A stretch of DNA of 64,000 nt from Agrypnia vestita (GCA_016648135.1 JADDOH010002340.1:17031-81030); one strand, 5' to 3'; positions 42,926 through 55,607 are shown, counted from the first letter of the stretch. Notes: a model not told the origin generated them from the sequence alone. Numbers and translations: made by a program.

Positions 42926-45300
42926 CTAATTCAATTTAATTTTTTTTTTCAATTTTTTTTTACGTTTATTCCAGTATTTTACATTTCCATTTCCATATTA
43001 TTCCAGTAGTATTTTCTATATTCTTAAAACATCAATAAATATATTGTAAAAAAATGTATGCTGTTGTTTTTTTATTGAGCTCTAAAAACGCCCAAAATTT
43101 ACACCTCCAGACCAGAATACCCCCTTAAATGAATCTTTCTCCATTCGGCATTATTGCGCCGGTTATCCATTTGTTAACCAATTTATTCCTTTTATTAGTT
43201 ATTTATTACGATTTTTTAAACATAAATATACTACGAATAAAGAATACTACGGACAACCCTTTTATCGTCAGCCTTATTAATCTGGTTAGGTGAATGAATA
43301 TTCGTTATTTGCGTCTTTTTCAAGTGTAGGTATATTTACATTAATTATCAAGAAAAGATATGTACCAACTTGAATTTATAATGTAATGTAAGATTAATAA
43401 ATGTATAGACTACAGCTTCAAATCGATGTTTTTCCATTCCTCTCTGGTTGGGCTTCGCTGCTTATGAAACATCTGAAGCCGCGGTATCAATCATGTTTAA
43501 AGAGCTTCAAATGTATTTAATTGGTCATAAAGAGCTCCCACTCGAGTCCCGAAGGTTACGGCAGCACGGTAGGTGGTGGCGTGTAGCGCGGACCTCTGTT
43601 CAGGGTTCAGACTCTTCGGCCGCTGCGGCGCTGGTGGTGATGCGGGGATTCTCATCTCGATACCTGAAGGCCGCCATCGCCGAAGCCTGTAGCAATAGTG
43701 AGGAAATTTGTTCTACCAATTATATTGATTTACTCTTTACGTAATGCAAGCGCGAGGATTATTTGCAAATTAAGCGTCGTCATTTTAACAGAGTGTCAGA
43801 AGCCGTAATTAGCTATATTAGAATTGTATTTCATGTGGGTGAAGTCATATAATATGTATAATAAATATTATGCGAAATACATTTATGTTTCTTTGCGAAA
43901 TGTTAGGTGTGAATTTTACGTAGTAATTAATTACAAGGTATCCTGAATGTGTAAAATTTTTCCTCAGCACGGACATTGTGTATCTAAGGATTATAAATAC
44001 ACGTTTATTATAATGTTTACACTAGTAAATATAATTATTTTTTTTAAATGTTATGCAAAGTAAAAAAAAAAACATTTTTTGTTCTGTATTAAAATTTTAT
44101 AGAACAATCAAACAAGTTATTTAAAGCCTTCCCCTGAAAAATAAATTATTACGTTCATCATATTTTTAAGAGCAAAAAAGCGTTTTGTTTACTTATAATT
44201 TTCCTTAATTATTGACATCTGCATTATTACCTATATTTTATTCAGAATTTTAGATTACAGACACCGTATTTATTTATTTATATTGAATACAATATAAATA
44301 AGCTGTTTATAATATAACGATGTTTTCTGCTTATTGTAACTTGAAAATTAAAATTGTTATTACATTTTTTTAAATACTTGGTAGTAGTCATGTAGACCTC
44401 ATCAGTAAAGAGAAGCTCTTAAGTCTGATGAGGGAGCCACAGTTCTTATTCCTTGTTATAATATATAGGTACATAGTGTATACAAGTTATTTATTAAGAC
44501 AGTAAAAAAAAGGTAAATTAGTAGTGAAAGTATAGGAGTTATTTTGAAAAAAGCTATAGGTTTTTTGATAAAAAATGATTGGATAAAATTCACACGATTC
44601 ATCACAAGACATCCATTGAATAAACAGTTGTTTCGTTCATTAAAATTCACCACTCGCTTTTCGATCGATGCCATTAGACCGACCACTTGAAATCTCCGGG
44701 CGATGGGTGTGTCCGTGTGGTCAGATACGCACCCCGCAACGTGCATTAGGATCCTATAAATATGCATTGTGCATTTCAAAATTGCCAACACAGTTTTTAA
44801 GTAACCGTCGTCTGTCTGCCAACCGCAGCCAATCGGGTGTCTAGAATTCTAGACTCGATTGTGCGATTGAATTATTGAGAATTTACTTGTGTTTGCAACC
44901 TATATATCTGAATAATTAAAGGTGATTTATTTTCCACGATATCAGTGATTGAAGACTGTGACCATCTTATTACGATATTAGAAACGAAATAAATTAACCA
45001 AAAGATTAGCACCTAAATATTTGAAACACTTCCTTTGCATAAAAGGTATATCTAATTCACATTCATCCCAGCACAAATAAATAAATAGAATCCAATTGTA
45101 GCAAAAAAATTGATTTCTTTAATGTAATGTTTGTACGCGCAGGATTCTATCGGCTCCGCCGATGTATAATGATTCAGTTTTTGCATAAATGCATGTTATA
45201 TTGATAAAATATTATACGGTTTTTGCACCTTATACGTACATATGTTTTAAATTAAAAGTTGTACATTAACAATTATATTTATAATTAATATAAATTAACT
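42926..45300. other. No recognisable gene; one CG-richer open stretch
   Basis: A 98-codon plus-strand frame (43448-43744) is less AT-rich than its surroundings and contains a donor-like CACGGTAGGT, but I recognise no domain. Around 44397-44433 a 9-bp inverted CCTCATCAG / CTGATGAGG flanks GAAGCTCTT; it lacks the rest of a hammerhead. The rest is featureless. Confidence 0.4.
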
Positions 45301-45330
45301 TTGTTTAAACCACTTATTTATTGAAAAAAA

Positions 45331-45368
45331 TCAACATGTTTCAAAGCCAATGGCTTCTTCATCAGGAA
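45331..45368 (-). ncRNA. Hammerhead ribozyme motif, family E copy 1
   Basis: On the minus strand: CTGATGA box (45359-45365), one extra A, a stem II GAAGCC/GGCTTT around ATT, GAAAC (45338-45342), a palindromic ACATGT stem III and a T at the cleavage position. Stem I pairs for only two bases (TC/GA). All catalytic-core residues are present, but stem I is probably too weak in this copy. Confidence 0.65.
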
Positions 45369-45720
45369 AACAAAAATAATATTTAAAAATCGAAGTATAG
45401 ATCAAAATATTAAAAAGTTATATATGGAAAATAATAATATAAAGTACCTAATTAATATGAAAATAAATTTAAAAGATAACTATTTGCAAAAAGGACCTGA
45501 TTATTTATAATATTCAATTTACTATTTACACTTTTTCTTATTTCCAAAATTTCTAATTTATCAAATTGTGATTCTGTATAATTTGTATGTAAAATTTGTA
45601 AACCCTTATTAATATCAAAAGAATGACCCGTAGCCAAAAGATGGTTATTAATTATAATTATGTTACCACAAAATAAATTTGCTACATTTGAAGAAGAAAT
45701 TATATTTATGCTTCCGCGAA
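45331..45720 (-). pseudogene. Penelope-like element tail, family E copy 1
   Basis: The minus strand reads ATGHSFDINKGLQILHTNYT, then ESQFDKLEILEIRKSVNSKL and NNQVLFANS, ending at 45452. This is the portion of a PLE GIY-YIG endonuclease domain around the H..ADGH-like and ExxxI region that closes the protein. Downstream comes AT-rich sequence and a hammerhead-like motif (45331-45368). A second, partly complementary remnant is at 54430-54890. The GIY and YIG strands lie beyond the preserved part (they are present in the second copy). The copy is truncated. Confidence 0.8.
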
Positions 45721-45770
45721 TCTTAAAACATTTTTCCTAATATGATTATCGAAAATATATTATCCTAATA

Positions 45771-45823
45771 TATTTTACTTAAGTACGAGTACACCTTCGA
45801 TGTACTCGTACTTAAGTAAAATA
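45771..45823. repeat. Perfect 23-bp inverted repeat with 7-nt loop
   Basis: The arm 45771-45793 (TATTTTACTTAAGTACGAGT then ACA) is exactly inverted at 45801-45823 around the loop CCTTCGA. No mismatches. It lies just upstream of the PLE tail. It could be a minimal MITE or a replication- or repair-generated inverted duplication. Confidence 0.9.
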
Positions 45824-47395
45824 ACATTAGCACCGTAGATGGAATTATGCTTGCCAGTAGGCAAAATAATCTGCAATTAAGAAATATGATCCTGTTAGGT
45901 TGGATGATAGAAAATGTTTTCTTATTGAAAATAAAGACACTTAACTCCTGCGGTGGGATCCCGCACCCCTAGTGCATTCGAGGATTTTAGTGGATCGTAT
46001 TTTCAGACAAGTATTCGCAGCCTCTCAAATCATTGTATGTGATTTGGGGATACCAGTGATTGACAGAGTTCGCGATTTTGAGTTCATCATTGATTTGAAC
46101 GTGTGGTGCGAAAGGGTTAATACTGTCTTTAAAATATTTTAAAGAGATTCCTTACTCTGCCGTCGCTACGCAGATGGAATAGGATTTTGAGTGGGCTTAT
46201 TGAAATGTAAGGGGTTACGTGAGATTATAGATGGCTGTGTGAACGAGCAAACTACAAATAGGATTAAACTAACTCGTACTCACTCAGGGCGAAACTGGCG
46301 GTCGCGTGTTCTGCAAGTTTGGTTCTATGGGTTTTTAATTAATTTAATTAATTTAATTTTTTAATTATTTGATTTTTTAATTTCCTCCAGCTTGATAGCG
46401 GAACATACATGACAGATAAGTTCAGAAGACACAGTGTTGCCCGTAAAATGTTACGTTGTATTCAGGCGGATTATCACCCTTGGCGTCGAGAGCAATTGAG
46501 TCGCGAATTCTTAGAAATGTTGCACAACTTGTAGCCTTGTTTATTCTGTAGATAGTCTAATATTAGGGTAGTCTTTACGTAAGTTTTTCCAATACTATTA
46601 AACTTTTATTAGTATTTATATTTAAAAAATCTATAATTTTAATTTATCGAATTTAACATAAATTGTAAGTAAACTAACTGATTTTGCAATAATTTTAATA
46701 AATTAAAGATAATTGCTTATTTTGTAATATTATTGAAAAAAAACATATCGCGTGTCCGTAGTCACAAAATGGAGCAATTTTGTTCATTTTTAAAACATCA
46801 TTAGATTGTTAATTGATTAAATAATTTAGTTTGTGTTATTTTGTGAAGATAAACGTATAAAGTTGTGTACAATGGCGGCGGAGTCGTGCCGCGCTGCTCA
46901 CGTTTCTTCGGCCGTATTTCAGCTATAAATTGAAGAAATATGATCGGTTTACCTATTACTTATTACCTAACGCGGGGCAGCGCTGCAACACGCTATAGAA
47001 AATGCATTTGCATGCCGTTTCGTGACTCTAACCTCAATGTTGCCCCAATTCCTGACGCTAACAATTTTCTGAGTAAAGCGCAGTTTGAAATGGAAACAAT
47101 GTCAAAGTTGATTGAAACTGCTATATATTTACCCGTTGTATAAACGTATCTGGCAGCGGCACGCAATCACCGCTCTGAAATAATCTCCGCTTAGCTTGAA
47201 TTATAAAAATATTTTCAAAATACATAATTCCCCATGTCCGTCACTAACGCTACGCTCGCACCAGATGGCGCTATTCTCACAGCCTTAACTCGCGGCTGAA
47301 ATGTATATGTAACTTTCTGTATAAAAGTATTCATTTTTACAATTACAAAAATAACAATTCAAGATTTTTGTAATTAAAAAATATTTTTTTGTGGG
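45824..47395. other. No recognisable feature
   Basis: Simple AT runs near 46335-46375 (TTAATTAATTTAATT) and short open frames without motifs. Nothing else supported. Confidence 0.5.
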
Positions 47396-47399
47396 AAAG

Positions 47400-47725
47400 T
47401 AGTTGTGGAAGTCTTTGGGCGTTCATAAGGCTCACGACCTATCGTACGGCTGGCTTAAGTGATCACTTTACACAGTATAACGTTCACCATTTCCACCCAT
47501 GATAGAATACCACATCTATCAAATTTTTGTAAGTTGTATATATATTTAAATTTACAACTCGTTTCATATGTATGTTCTAATTATCCTTAGCGCGACCGGC
47601 ATCATTCCCCTTAATTAACCACAAATTTCACTAACGATATATCTATTTTTGATTGGAATTATCTATAATATGTTGAATAATGATGTCCCTGGGACAAAAT
47701 CCAGTGCTACGTTCTGGAAAATTTG
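47400..47725 (+). repeat. Old dispersed repeat, copy 2 (retains the empty site)
   Basis: It carries the same blocks as 30175-30940 but without the hAT element: GTGATCACTTTACAC runs directly into AGTATAACGTTCACC. It therefore serves as the unfilled reference for the insertion at 30248-30796. The rest of the shared sequence ends near GGGACAAAATCCAGTGC (about 47691). Confidence 0.7.
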
Positions 47726-48025
47726 GACAAATTCAAAATATTCATTCTAAGACAGTTAGGATTATAAAATGTTGCTGATTACACTTGTGGTTGATAAATA
47801 ATTAGAATTAAAAAGATTAAATTTTACAATAAAGAGTACAGGTAGGTATAAAGCGCACGGGTTCCTAATTAAACGATGCCGGTGACTCGCCTGTACGGCA
47901 GGAATGTTTATTTGTTGCGCTTGAAAAAGGTTTTCGTCAATTGCTTCACAGTTTTAGTAAGATTCATGTAGACAAAAATATTAATATCGCTTTTAAAAAA
48001 TCGATCCTTGGTCACGTGAGTGACA
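47726..48025. other. No recognisable feature
   Basis: AT-rich spacer before the hAT-like element. Confidence 0.5.
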
Positions 48026-48033
48026 CTTAAAAC

Positions 48034-48743
48034 TAGTGATGGGTCCGCTCTGTACTCACTACTACAATGTAGTACTACACTACATTGAAGTGCACACTTC
48101 GCACATTTTGATGTGTAGTGCACACTACAAATTACAAACACCAAAGCTATTGAAAGTATAAACTTCAAATAGTACACTTCATTTCAAAGCGAACACTACA
48201 AAGTACATACACTTCAAAGTTATCGAAAGTATGAGAAACACATTTTAAATAGTGTATTTTTTACGTGAAATTTTTGGAAAGTTGATGTAGATATATGAAG
48301 AAATCTCTGGAATGAAACAACCCCCCCCCACCGGTTGGGAAAACAATGTGGGAGATATTTTTTTTTTTTTTTAGGTCGTCTTCGGCAAATGTTACTTTGG
48401 AGAAAATATCGTCATTTATTTAAATATTTTTGTCGTTGACCTTTTTTTTTTTTTTTAGCTCACCAAATTTTCATTTGGGAAAAAATACTTCATTTCATTT
48501 AAAAATTTACTTCAGTATTACTTCATTTCATTATTATTACATTTACTTCACTTCAATTACTTCACTTCAATTACTTCACTTCACTTACTTCACTTCATTT
48601 ACTTCACTTCATTTCGTAGTACTACAATTACTTCACTTCAAGTAGTTTTTACTACAATTGTAGTGTACACTTTGTAGTCTTCAAACTGGTGAACGTGTGT
48701 GTGTTGTAGTCTTCATTTTGAAATGAAGTTTTTCCCTTCGCTA
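48034..48743. mobile_element. hAT-like MITE family F, copy 1, perfect 8-bp TSD
   Basis: The ends TAGTGATGGG and CCCTTCGCTA (complement TAGCGAAGGG) form the terminal inverted repeat. CTTAAAAC flanks both sides (48026-48033 and 48744-48751). The interior is dominated by TACACTACATTGAAGTGCAC and TGTAGTGTACACTTTGTAG-type words. Relative to copy 2 at 61019-61579 it has an expanded ACTTCACTTCA-type simple repeat (about 48515-48640) and extra homopolymer-T runs. No transposase is encoded. Confidence 0.92.
48515..48640. repeat. Expanded (ACTTC)n-like array inside the MITE
   Basis: Repeated TTACTTCACTTCA-type units, about ten in imperfect tandem. The sister copy at 61.4-61.47 kb has only a few units, so the array expanded after, or contracted before, the two copies separated. 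Confidence 0.8.
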
Positions 48744-48751
48744 CTTAAAAC

Positions 48752-48949
48752 CGATTATTTTCAGCACGTTATTTTCCTTAATGTTGACATTTAATGTTCG
48801 TACCGGCGATTTGTATTCATCGGGTGCCCGTGAATCACGCGTTCCTAAACAACAATTGGCGTAACATGCTCGGACACCCAGTCTGTTGACATTTCCGATC
48901 AGCCCGCGCACCGCTGCTACTTGACTGTTCACCTTGGAACCACCGGGAC
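48752..48949. other. Spacer between two hAT-like elements
   Basis: Less AT-rich than average; no motif-bearing frame. Confidence 0.4.
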
Positions 48950-48957
48950 GTGACAAC

Positions 48958-49670
48958 TACAGCCTCCAATCCGAATATTCGAACCTCGAATATATTCGCC
49001 TGTTTTTAAGTATTCGTTATTCGAATACTTTAAAAAGTATTCGCTCATATTTATATTATAAGATTTTAAATATTTTTCTAAACAAAACAAAGGTTTACGA
49101 ACCCTGGAAGTCATACGCAAGCATTTTCGGCTATACGGAAGTCGGACGTCAAAGATGTAAACGCCGCAAATTGTCGGACATCTTTTGCATTTGCCTTTTT
49201 TTAAAAGTCTTTTGCTTATCTTTATGGTTTTATTACAATAAGCACTTACGGTTAACACACTTTGTTTTGTCAACGATGGGGTCGGCTTTCTATTATTTTT
49301 TAGTATTTAGCTTTCATAAATATTTGAGCTGACAAACAAGAAGTTATATACAAAATAATTTTAAAAAAATTGGACGTGGGGTGTGAGATATAAAGTAATA
49401 TAAACATATCTAAAATTTTGTCAGCTATCGAGATATTTTTTTTTGTGTTTTTTTTAATTTGTATTTCTAAATTCAACATTATTTTTCAATATATTTTTTG
49501 TTGTTTTTTTATAACATACTACAATTATTGAAACATATAGAATGTATTTACCATCTAAAGTAAATTATTCCTTTCTTAAAATTTATCGAAAATATTCGAA
49601 TATTCGAATATATTATCATTAACTATTCGATATTCGAATAGTTGGAATCACGAATATTTGGAGGCTCTAA
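48958..49670. mobile_element. hAT-like MITE with palindromic CGAATATTCG ends
   Basis: The left end TACAGCCTCCAA then CCGAATATTCGA and the right end CGAATATTTGGAGGCTCTAA are inverted complements with a few changes. The flanks GTGACAAC (48950-48957) and GTAACAAC (49671-49678) match at 7 of 8 positions, as expected of an ageing hAT TSD. Subterminal TATTCGAATA palindromes occur in several copies at both ends. The open frames inside (up to 132 codons) have no transposase motif. Confidence 0.8.
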
Positions 49671-49678
49671 GTAACAAC

Positions 49679-50190
49679 CTAGACCTGTACCAAGCAAGCC
49701 GACCTACCGAGCAAGCTGCTGCCAATGTCCGCCCCGCGACAGCTTTGAGCGTCTTCATTGGATCGGTGCCCGTGTTAACCGACCCGTTATCCAGAGTGGA
49801 GAATAGTTTTTACATCGCACTGATGCAAGATCAGTGCTACAATGAAGTACTTCATTATACTGAGTGCACACTTCACACGTCTGTAATTGAACTGCACACT
49901 TCGAGGTACACACTTCAAACTGCACACTTTAATCTTCAACCTGCACATTTGAAATTGAAGCGTCACTGTTAGTGAACTGGGACGAATGGATAATTGCATC
50001 TTTTAATAATGTGAAATTTTTGGTGAATTTGGATAAAACGGTCGATTGTTTGGAAAATTTTGGCAGACCGAATCATGAAATCTCCGGAAACTAAAAGCAC
50101 CCCTACAAATGAAGCTCACAAATTGGTGTACGTGTGCGCCTTGAAGTCTTCGTTCTGAAATGAAGTTTTTCTCTTACTACCGTAGAGCCT
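49679..50190. repeat. Diverged relative of hAT-like family F
   Basis: From about 49835 come CAGTGCTACAATGAAGTACT, ACTGAGTGCACACTTCACAC and further ACACTTCA words. It ends near 50185 with CTTGAAGTCTTCGTTCTGAA, then ATGAAGTTTTTCTCTTACTA, matching the right end of the copies at 48.0 and 61.0 kb. The left end is unclear and no TSD is preserved. Probably an older family member. Confidence 0.6.
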
Positions 50191-50247
50191 TTACATTAAT
50201 TACTCCTGTCTTCTACCATGCATAATTCTAGCAGGTTAATATTACTA

Positions 50248-50286
50248 ATGAAGTGAAGATCACTGCATTAGTGATTTTCACTTCAT
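50248..50286. repeat. 16-bp inverted repeat (one mismatch), 7-nt loop
   Basis: ATGAAGTGAAGATCAC and GTGATTTTCACTTCAT flank TGCATTA. The ACTTCA words may link it to the neighbouring family F sequence. Confidence 0.7.
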
Positions 50287-53200
50287 CCTAGCTGTGTTTA
50301 CTCTATTTTGGCAACGAATTCTACTTTAAGTATTACGTTAGGACTGAACATAAATGTACATATATTTAAATTAATTTCGCTTCAATAATTCCAGGTACGC
50401 GTTAGGTGCTGTGTAGCTGGCTAGTCTAAGAATTTGCACCTTGTGTTTTCATTATATGATTTCAATTAACCGAAATAACTTTCTTAAAATAAATTGACGA
50501 GATACATGATCACAGAAGCTACGAAAAACACGTTTACACACGGCTAGAAGCGTTATTGAAAAACACGTTTTAAAAATTATCAATTTTTTCATCACGTCTG
50601 TAAGCTATGCACAAAAACTACTACTGATTTCACTAGTGTATGCATCTACTGATCAGGTTTCGGTGGTATGTCCATTAGTGTTATATTATTATAATAATTT
50701 AAGTTTTTATGTATTTGATCGCCTAGGATCCCATTTGTCATCAGATTCGGCACAGTTCTTACGAGACAAAAAATAATATGTGGGTCACGGCTATGCGCTT
50801 AGGGTGAGACGCTCTCACGTAGCGAGTTGGACGTAATCAGGATTGACATTATGATCTCGAATATTGATTTTAGAAACGCTACACTTTTTGTCTCTCCACC
50901 GCCGGAACCCGATGCAAAGCGTAGAACGTGAAACTAAATTGAGGGATTCAATTATTTTTTCCTATCAATTTAATCATTGTTCAACTTTTTTTAAAGCGAA
51001 TGAATTTTTCATAATCGACATATGTTACTATTATGATAGTTCAAATTTTTGCAAATATAAGTCAGAAATATTGAAGAAAAAAATACAAACTTTGGTATTG
51101 CATATCTCCATAACTATTGATATTAGGTCATGGTTGCTTGGACATTTTAGACTCACAACGTAGGGAGGAATCTGCCGGATAAGTTTCTGCTGCTAGCCCT
51201 GGTACATCCGTATATCTGTGGGTATAAAAGCAAAGGCAGTCTTCCACCCAAATCCAAAAAAAGTTGAGTCATCATCGAGGATTATTAATTTATTATGTAC
51301 TGAATTCGAGATTTTATATAAACATAGCATATAAATTTATGGGAAACATAATTTCGGAAGGGATAAATAAATAAAATCTAGAATTCAGTACGTCTTAAAT
51401 AAGTAGGCTTTGATGACTGCATTCAAAACATTTTTTTAATTTTTTGGATATTGCTGCGTTTCCTTTTATATCCCACATATCATATAGTCTATGGATATTA
51501 GTTTCTTCCTCCGGATTAACGGAGTTACGATTTTTTAATTTTTTTGACAAAAAAAAAGATGACGAATCTGGCTGGTTTAATCGAGATGTTTACCGGATAA
51601 TGTTTTAATTAATTTGCAAAGTATAATCCTTCAAAACAAAATGGCGGGTGTTCAAAATCGTGAAGAAATTCGTAACTCGTTTAACTTTAACGACTTAGAG
51701 AGAAAAGTGAAAAAAAAACGCCTCTAAACGAAATGTACTGATTTTGTGCCAGTACCGGAGGATTTTTTTGTTTTACAAACAATTGCAAGTACACCGAACT
51801 CAAATTATAACTGATGTGCCGACATTCCGTGCGTAAACTGAGAAATCTACAAAACAGTAATTTTACAGGACAGCTGTTTGAAGTTTGACTTTACATACAA
51901 AATGTGCGTATTTGTCCAATTTAACGTCAAATTTTTTTCTCTATAAAAGTAGAAACATTTTTTAAAAATTTTCTATTGCGGAGAAGAGTTTGCAGATTTT
52001 CTACTTATTGGTACAAATAAAAAAAAGTAAAAAATGCATGTAGATGTCCGACTTTACGTAGAGACCGTCGATGTGTCAAAAGCGATTGACACCTCCCATT
52101 TCACGCGCCGCTCATTAACAATGCGACATAATCTTTCTTCGTTGTCAAACATGCTTGAGATGTATTCGACAGCACCTTTATTCTAATCTAAATGTTCCGA
52201 GAAACTTGTCTTCGTTCCGGCTCCAGCAAGTGAGCCGCGAGCTTTATAATCTTGGACAAAAGCCAATACATTTCCTTACCACTGAACCGCGGTAATGTGT
52301 TAAACCAATCAAAATATTTACGTCTGCACACCAGTTTTTCTTTACTCAGAACTTTTTGCAAAATTCATTTTGATAACATTTAATTTTGAGTGGGATATGA
52401 GGTGGTAATTGTTCGTATGCGCCGATACCCTTATCACGCCTAACATGTGATTATATTCCCGGAATATGTCCCATGCCACTTTGGTTTTTAGTACTTTCGC
52501 CAGACAGTGCAAAATATGTTATGGATTTTATGGGTCTTATAGCGGGGGGGAACCCGCTAAATAAACATGTTTTTTTGTGATCACACGTATTGTATACCAA
52601 CATAGCAATGACTAATCTCCTCTTCAGGTATCTTGGCAAAGAAATTCCTCACCGCATTGACAACACACTGTCACACAACAGGACAAAATGACTCACGTCC
52701 TCAAGTTAGGACTTCGGTACACTACCAATTAACTTAATCGTATAACGGGAAATACACTTAGTTGTACTATTGTATGATCGTTATTCTACCGTTCTATAGT
52801 GATCGGAATAAATTTTGTTTAGTGTGAGTAATATCATTTTTATAAAATATATTTCTTTTCTTGATTTTTTGTCTCATGACTTATCAAAGATTGGGCGTTC
52901 GCTGTGATTGGAGATCCGTTGGAGTTGATTTGTTTAATACTTCTCTTACCCAGAGATTGCGAACAATTTACACATGTAAATATAATTAAGCAAATTCAAA
53001 GTTAACGCTCCAGAAGGAAGATTAACTTTGAAAACACGTTTCACAATTTCTTCATTACGACTAACTAACGGTTCAATACTCTGTTTTTGTTTTATATTCG
53101 TGTACTGATAATAATAACTTTTCAAAATTCTTTGTGTAGTTTGTTCGGGCGTCGACAATGCAAAACACATCAAGAAATTATCATATTATTATCATATTAT

Positions 53201-54425
53201 ATATTAGGAAAATGAACCGACAACTGCTCGCTTCAACCCTAGCCAAATTCACTACACTATACTTAAATTTCGTAGTTTATACGTATTGTAGAGTAATTAA
53301 TGCATTATATTTACGCAGTAGCATGTATGTATAATTCTGCTACACTCGGCCCAACTAGACGGGAACGAAAAGAGAGGTCTTAATCATACATATTTTTCAT
53401 TAAAAATTCCATTTAATTAAAATATATTTTTTAAATAAATTTTTATGTCTGCACCACATCATCGTATCAGAGATTCTCCATCACTGGCGTGGTTTACTGG
53501 TCATTTTTTGATAGTCAAAACTTCAGAAACCTTAAAAAACATGTTTAAATGCAATTTGATCTTAAACGCATAATCTCAATTTTTTTTACACTCGACATTA
53601 TGTAGGTTCATGGACAGAATGGTGTCTCTGAATTATTCATGGGTGCGACAGTTCGAATGTGAGTAGAATTTTGCCGAATTTATGTATGTATTATTTATTT
53701 ACTGCGCTTCCGCTACAGGTACAGCATATTATACAAGATAACGCAAGATCGAACCATGCCGAGAGGAGATTGTAATAGTACTAGTTGAAATCGGTAATAA
53801 CAATAGGAAAAATATAAGATATATTTTCAAATTCACATAGCATTTTCAGTGGTTACGTACCTCCTGGTATCGTCTTAATTTAACTTTAATAACGATAGAT
53901 AACGTCTGAGGAATAATATTCCTTCATGTTGAGTCAACCGACAAAGTGTCAGAAGATTATATCGCACTGCGCGGATACATTCTACAAATGACTAGGCTGG
54001 GAAAATATAATGGAAGTTGTTTGTTTCCTTGTAATATTTATTTTAAATCCCTAAAAAAGTAAAACACCCATTTTTTGGAGTAACACTCCTTGTATTCAAA
54101 TTATGAATTACATATTCGGTATGCATTCCTTATTGACGGTTAGAAATTACGTCCTTGTAATGTTATTTTTGCTTATTATTGTCTATACAAGCATTTGAGA
54201 ATCGAGCAACATCTATGCACTTAAAAACAAATTAATAGACAGTATGTTTAATAAAAAGTACCAATAAGATTTTTTTAAATATTTTGTTTACAAGATTTGA
54301 CACTGAAAAGCATTGAAGAAAAATTATATTTATAAATAATTAATTCAAATTTAATACTTAAAAAATCCCAAATGTCATTCAAACAGCTTTCTATACAAAT
54401 AATACATTTGAAATAATAAGGCAAA
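50287..54425. other. About 4.1 kb with no recognisable feature
   Basis: Short open frames (at most 99 codons) carry no recognisable domain. A run of eight G occurs at about 52541-52548 and a TTATTTATTTACTGCGCTTC LINE-tail-like stretch near 53692. No transposon ends or RNA genes were recognised. Confidence 0.45.
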
Positions 54426-54429
54426 GGGT

Positions 54430-54890
54430 AATTTAAAAAAAGTTTATTAATTGATTTGTAATGATTGTGATTATTTTTATATAGGAAAAACCGGTAGAAA
54501 TTTTGATGTTAGCTTTAAGAAACATTCGAGGTGTTTATGTAGCAATAATTATTCCGAATTTTCCAACCATATTTTGGCTACGGATCATTGTTTTAATATT
54601 AATAAGGATTTATTACAAATTTTACATACAAATTATACAGAATCACAGTTTGATAAATTATAAAGTTTGGAATTAAGAAAAAGTGTTAATAGTAAATTTA
54701 ATTTTATAAATAACTAGGTCCTGTTTACTACTAGCTGTCTTTTAAATTTATTTTCATGTTAGTAGGTACTTCATTATTATTCATTTCGCATATATAATTT
54801 CTATATTTTAATTTTCTATACTATAGTATACAAATATACCCCGACGAACGGGCCATGGGCTCTAAAATATTGATATTTTTCAATAAAAAA
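54430..54890 (+). pseudogene. Penelope-like GIY-YIG endonuclease remnant, family E copy 2
   Basis: The plus strand reads LICNDCDYFYIGKTGRNFDV, then SFKKHSRCLCSN, SNHILATDHCFNINKDLLQI and HTNYTESQFDKL before a stop at 54661-54663; recognisable sequence continues past it (ELRKSVNSKFNF). It shows the Cys pair, the YIG part (FYIGKTGR) with its Arg, and the following His block. A hammerhead relic lies at 54840-54872. The GIY strand and RT are missing or unreadable upstream. A truncated, inactive copy of the same family as 45331-45720. Confidence 0.85.
54840..54876 (+). ncRNA. Decayed hammerhead motif, family E copy 2
   Basis: CCGACGA stands where CTGATGA is expected, followed by an ACGGGCCATGGGCTCT stem II and AAAATATTGA in place of GAAACATGTTGA. 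The position and flanks (TTTTTCAATAAA) match copy 1, but the core residues are changed, so it should be inactive. Confidence 0.5.
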
Positions 54891-54929
54891 AGGGATGATT
54901 TTTATTAATTATATAAAAAAAATTACGTT

Positions 54930-55607
54930 CAGTTTTAGAATCGCGTTTCAAAACACGCGATTTGTGTCATCTTTTCACACAGCCGCGGTTAATAAGCGAT
55001 TTGTGCGCGCGAAAATAAACGTCAGTTTGACAGTTCTGGTGCGTTCTCCATCTTTGAATATCAGAGATATATTCGCTCATTACTTTGTTAACGACGGCCG
55101 TGTTCCATGGCAAGACAAATAAATATCACTCTGTCAGTTCATTTTTGATGAATAAATACCTACTTCTCTAAAATACTCTTTTTTTCCACCATTTCCAAAT
55201 ATCTCCACCAACTCCTGCCAAGCTTGGTTCTTGGCGTATTTGAGTAATCCTCACACAGGTCTTTTCTTCACTTCATCAATAAAAAATTCAGTGTCAAAGC
55301 GATCCATAACCATGGAAAAGAGAATATAATCCACGCGTGCTCCTGTTGTGACATGGAATCGTGCGGTGCCCGCAACGCGACTGAACGCTCTCGTAAGACC
55401 CCATAGTAATAGGATCGTGCGGGCGCCGTGCGGGTCTATTTTCTAGCGGTTGGGTTGCGGGCACCGCAGCGGTTGACTAACCGCACGGTTGTGTCTAGGT
55501 AAATGAGACCCGCACGGTAAATGAGATACAAACCTAGTTAAATGAGACCCGCACGGATCTCATGCGATTCTGAAACGGCACGGTTCCCGCTGTGTCTGAG
55601 CAAGCGC
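54930..55607. mobile_element. PIF/Harbinger-like element, copy 2 (left end damaged)
   Basis: It matches 36961-37633 over most of its length (TAATAAGCGATTTGTGCGCG, GACGGCCGTGTTCCATGGC, TTCTAGCGGTTGGGTTGCGG). The right end TGTCTGAGCAAGCGC at 55593-55607 is followed by TAA, but the matching left terminus is not preserved. The interior shows local duplication of AAATGAGACCCGCACGG. No transposase. Confidence 0.75.

Noticed and set aside
43448..43744. 98-codon frame as a host exon
   Set aside because: Somewhat CG-richer with a donor-like site, but no recognisable protein similarity or paired acceptor; kept only as a note.
44397..44433. Hammerhead at CTGATGAG motifs near 44.4 kb
   Set aside because: The CTGATGA words occur in both orientations as a 9-bp inverted repeat, but GAAA and stem I/III partners are missing.
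48934..49332. 132-codon plus-strand frame as a gene
   Set aside because: Lies inside a hAT-like MITE and begins in its flank; no transposase or other motif.
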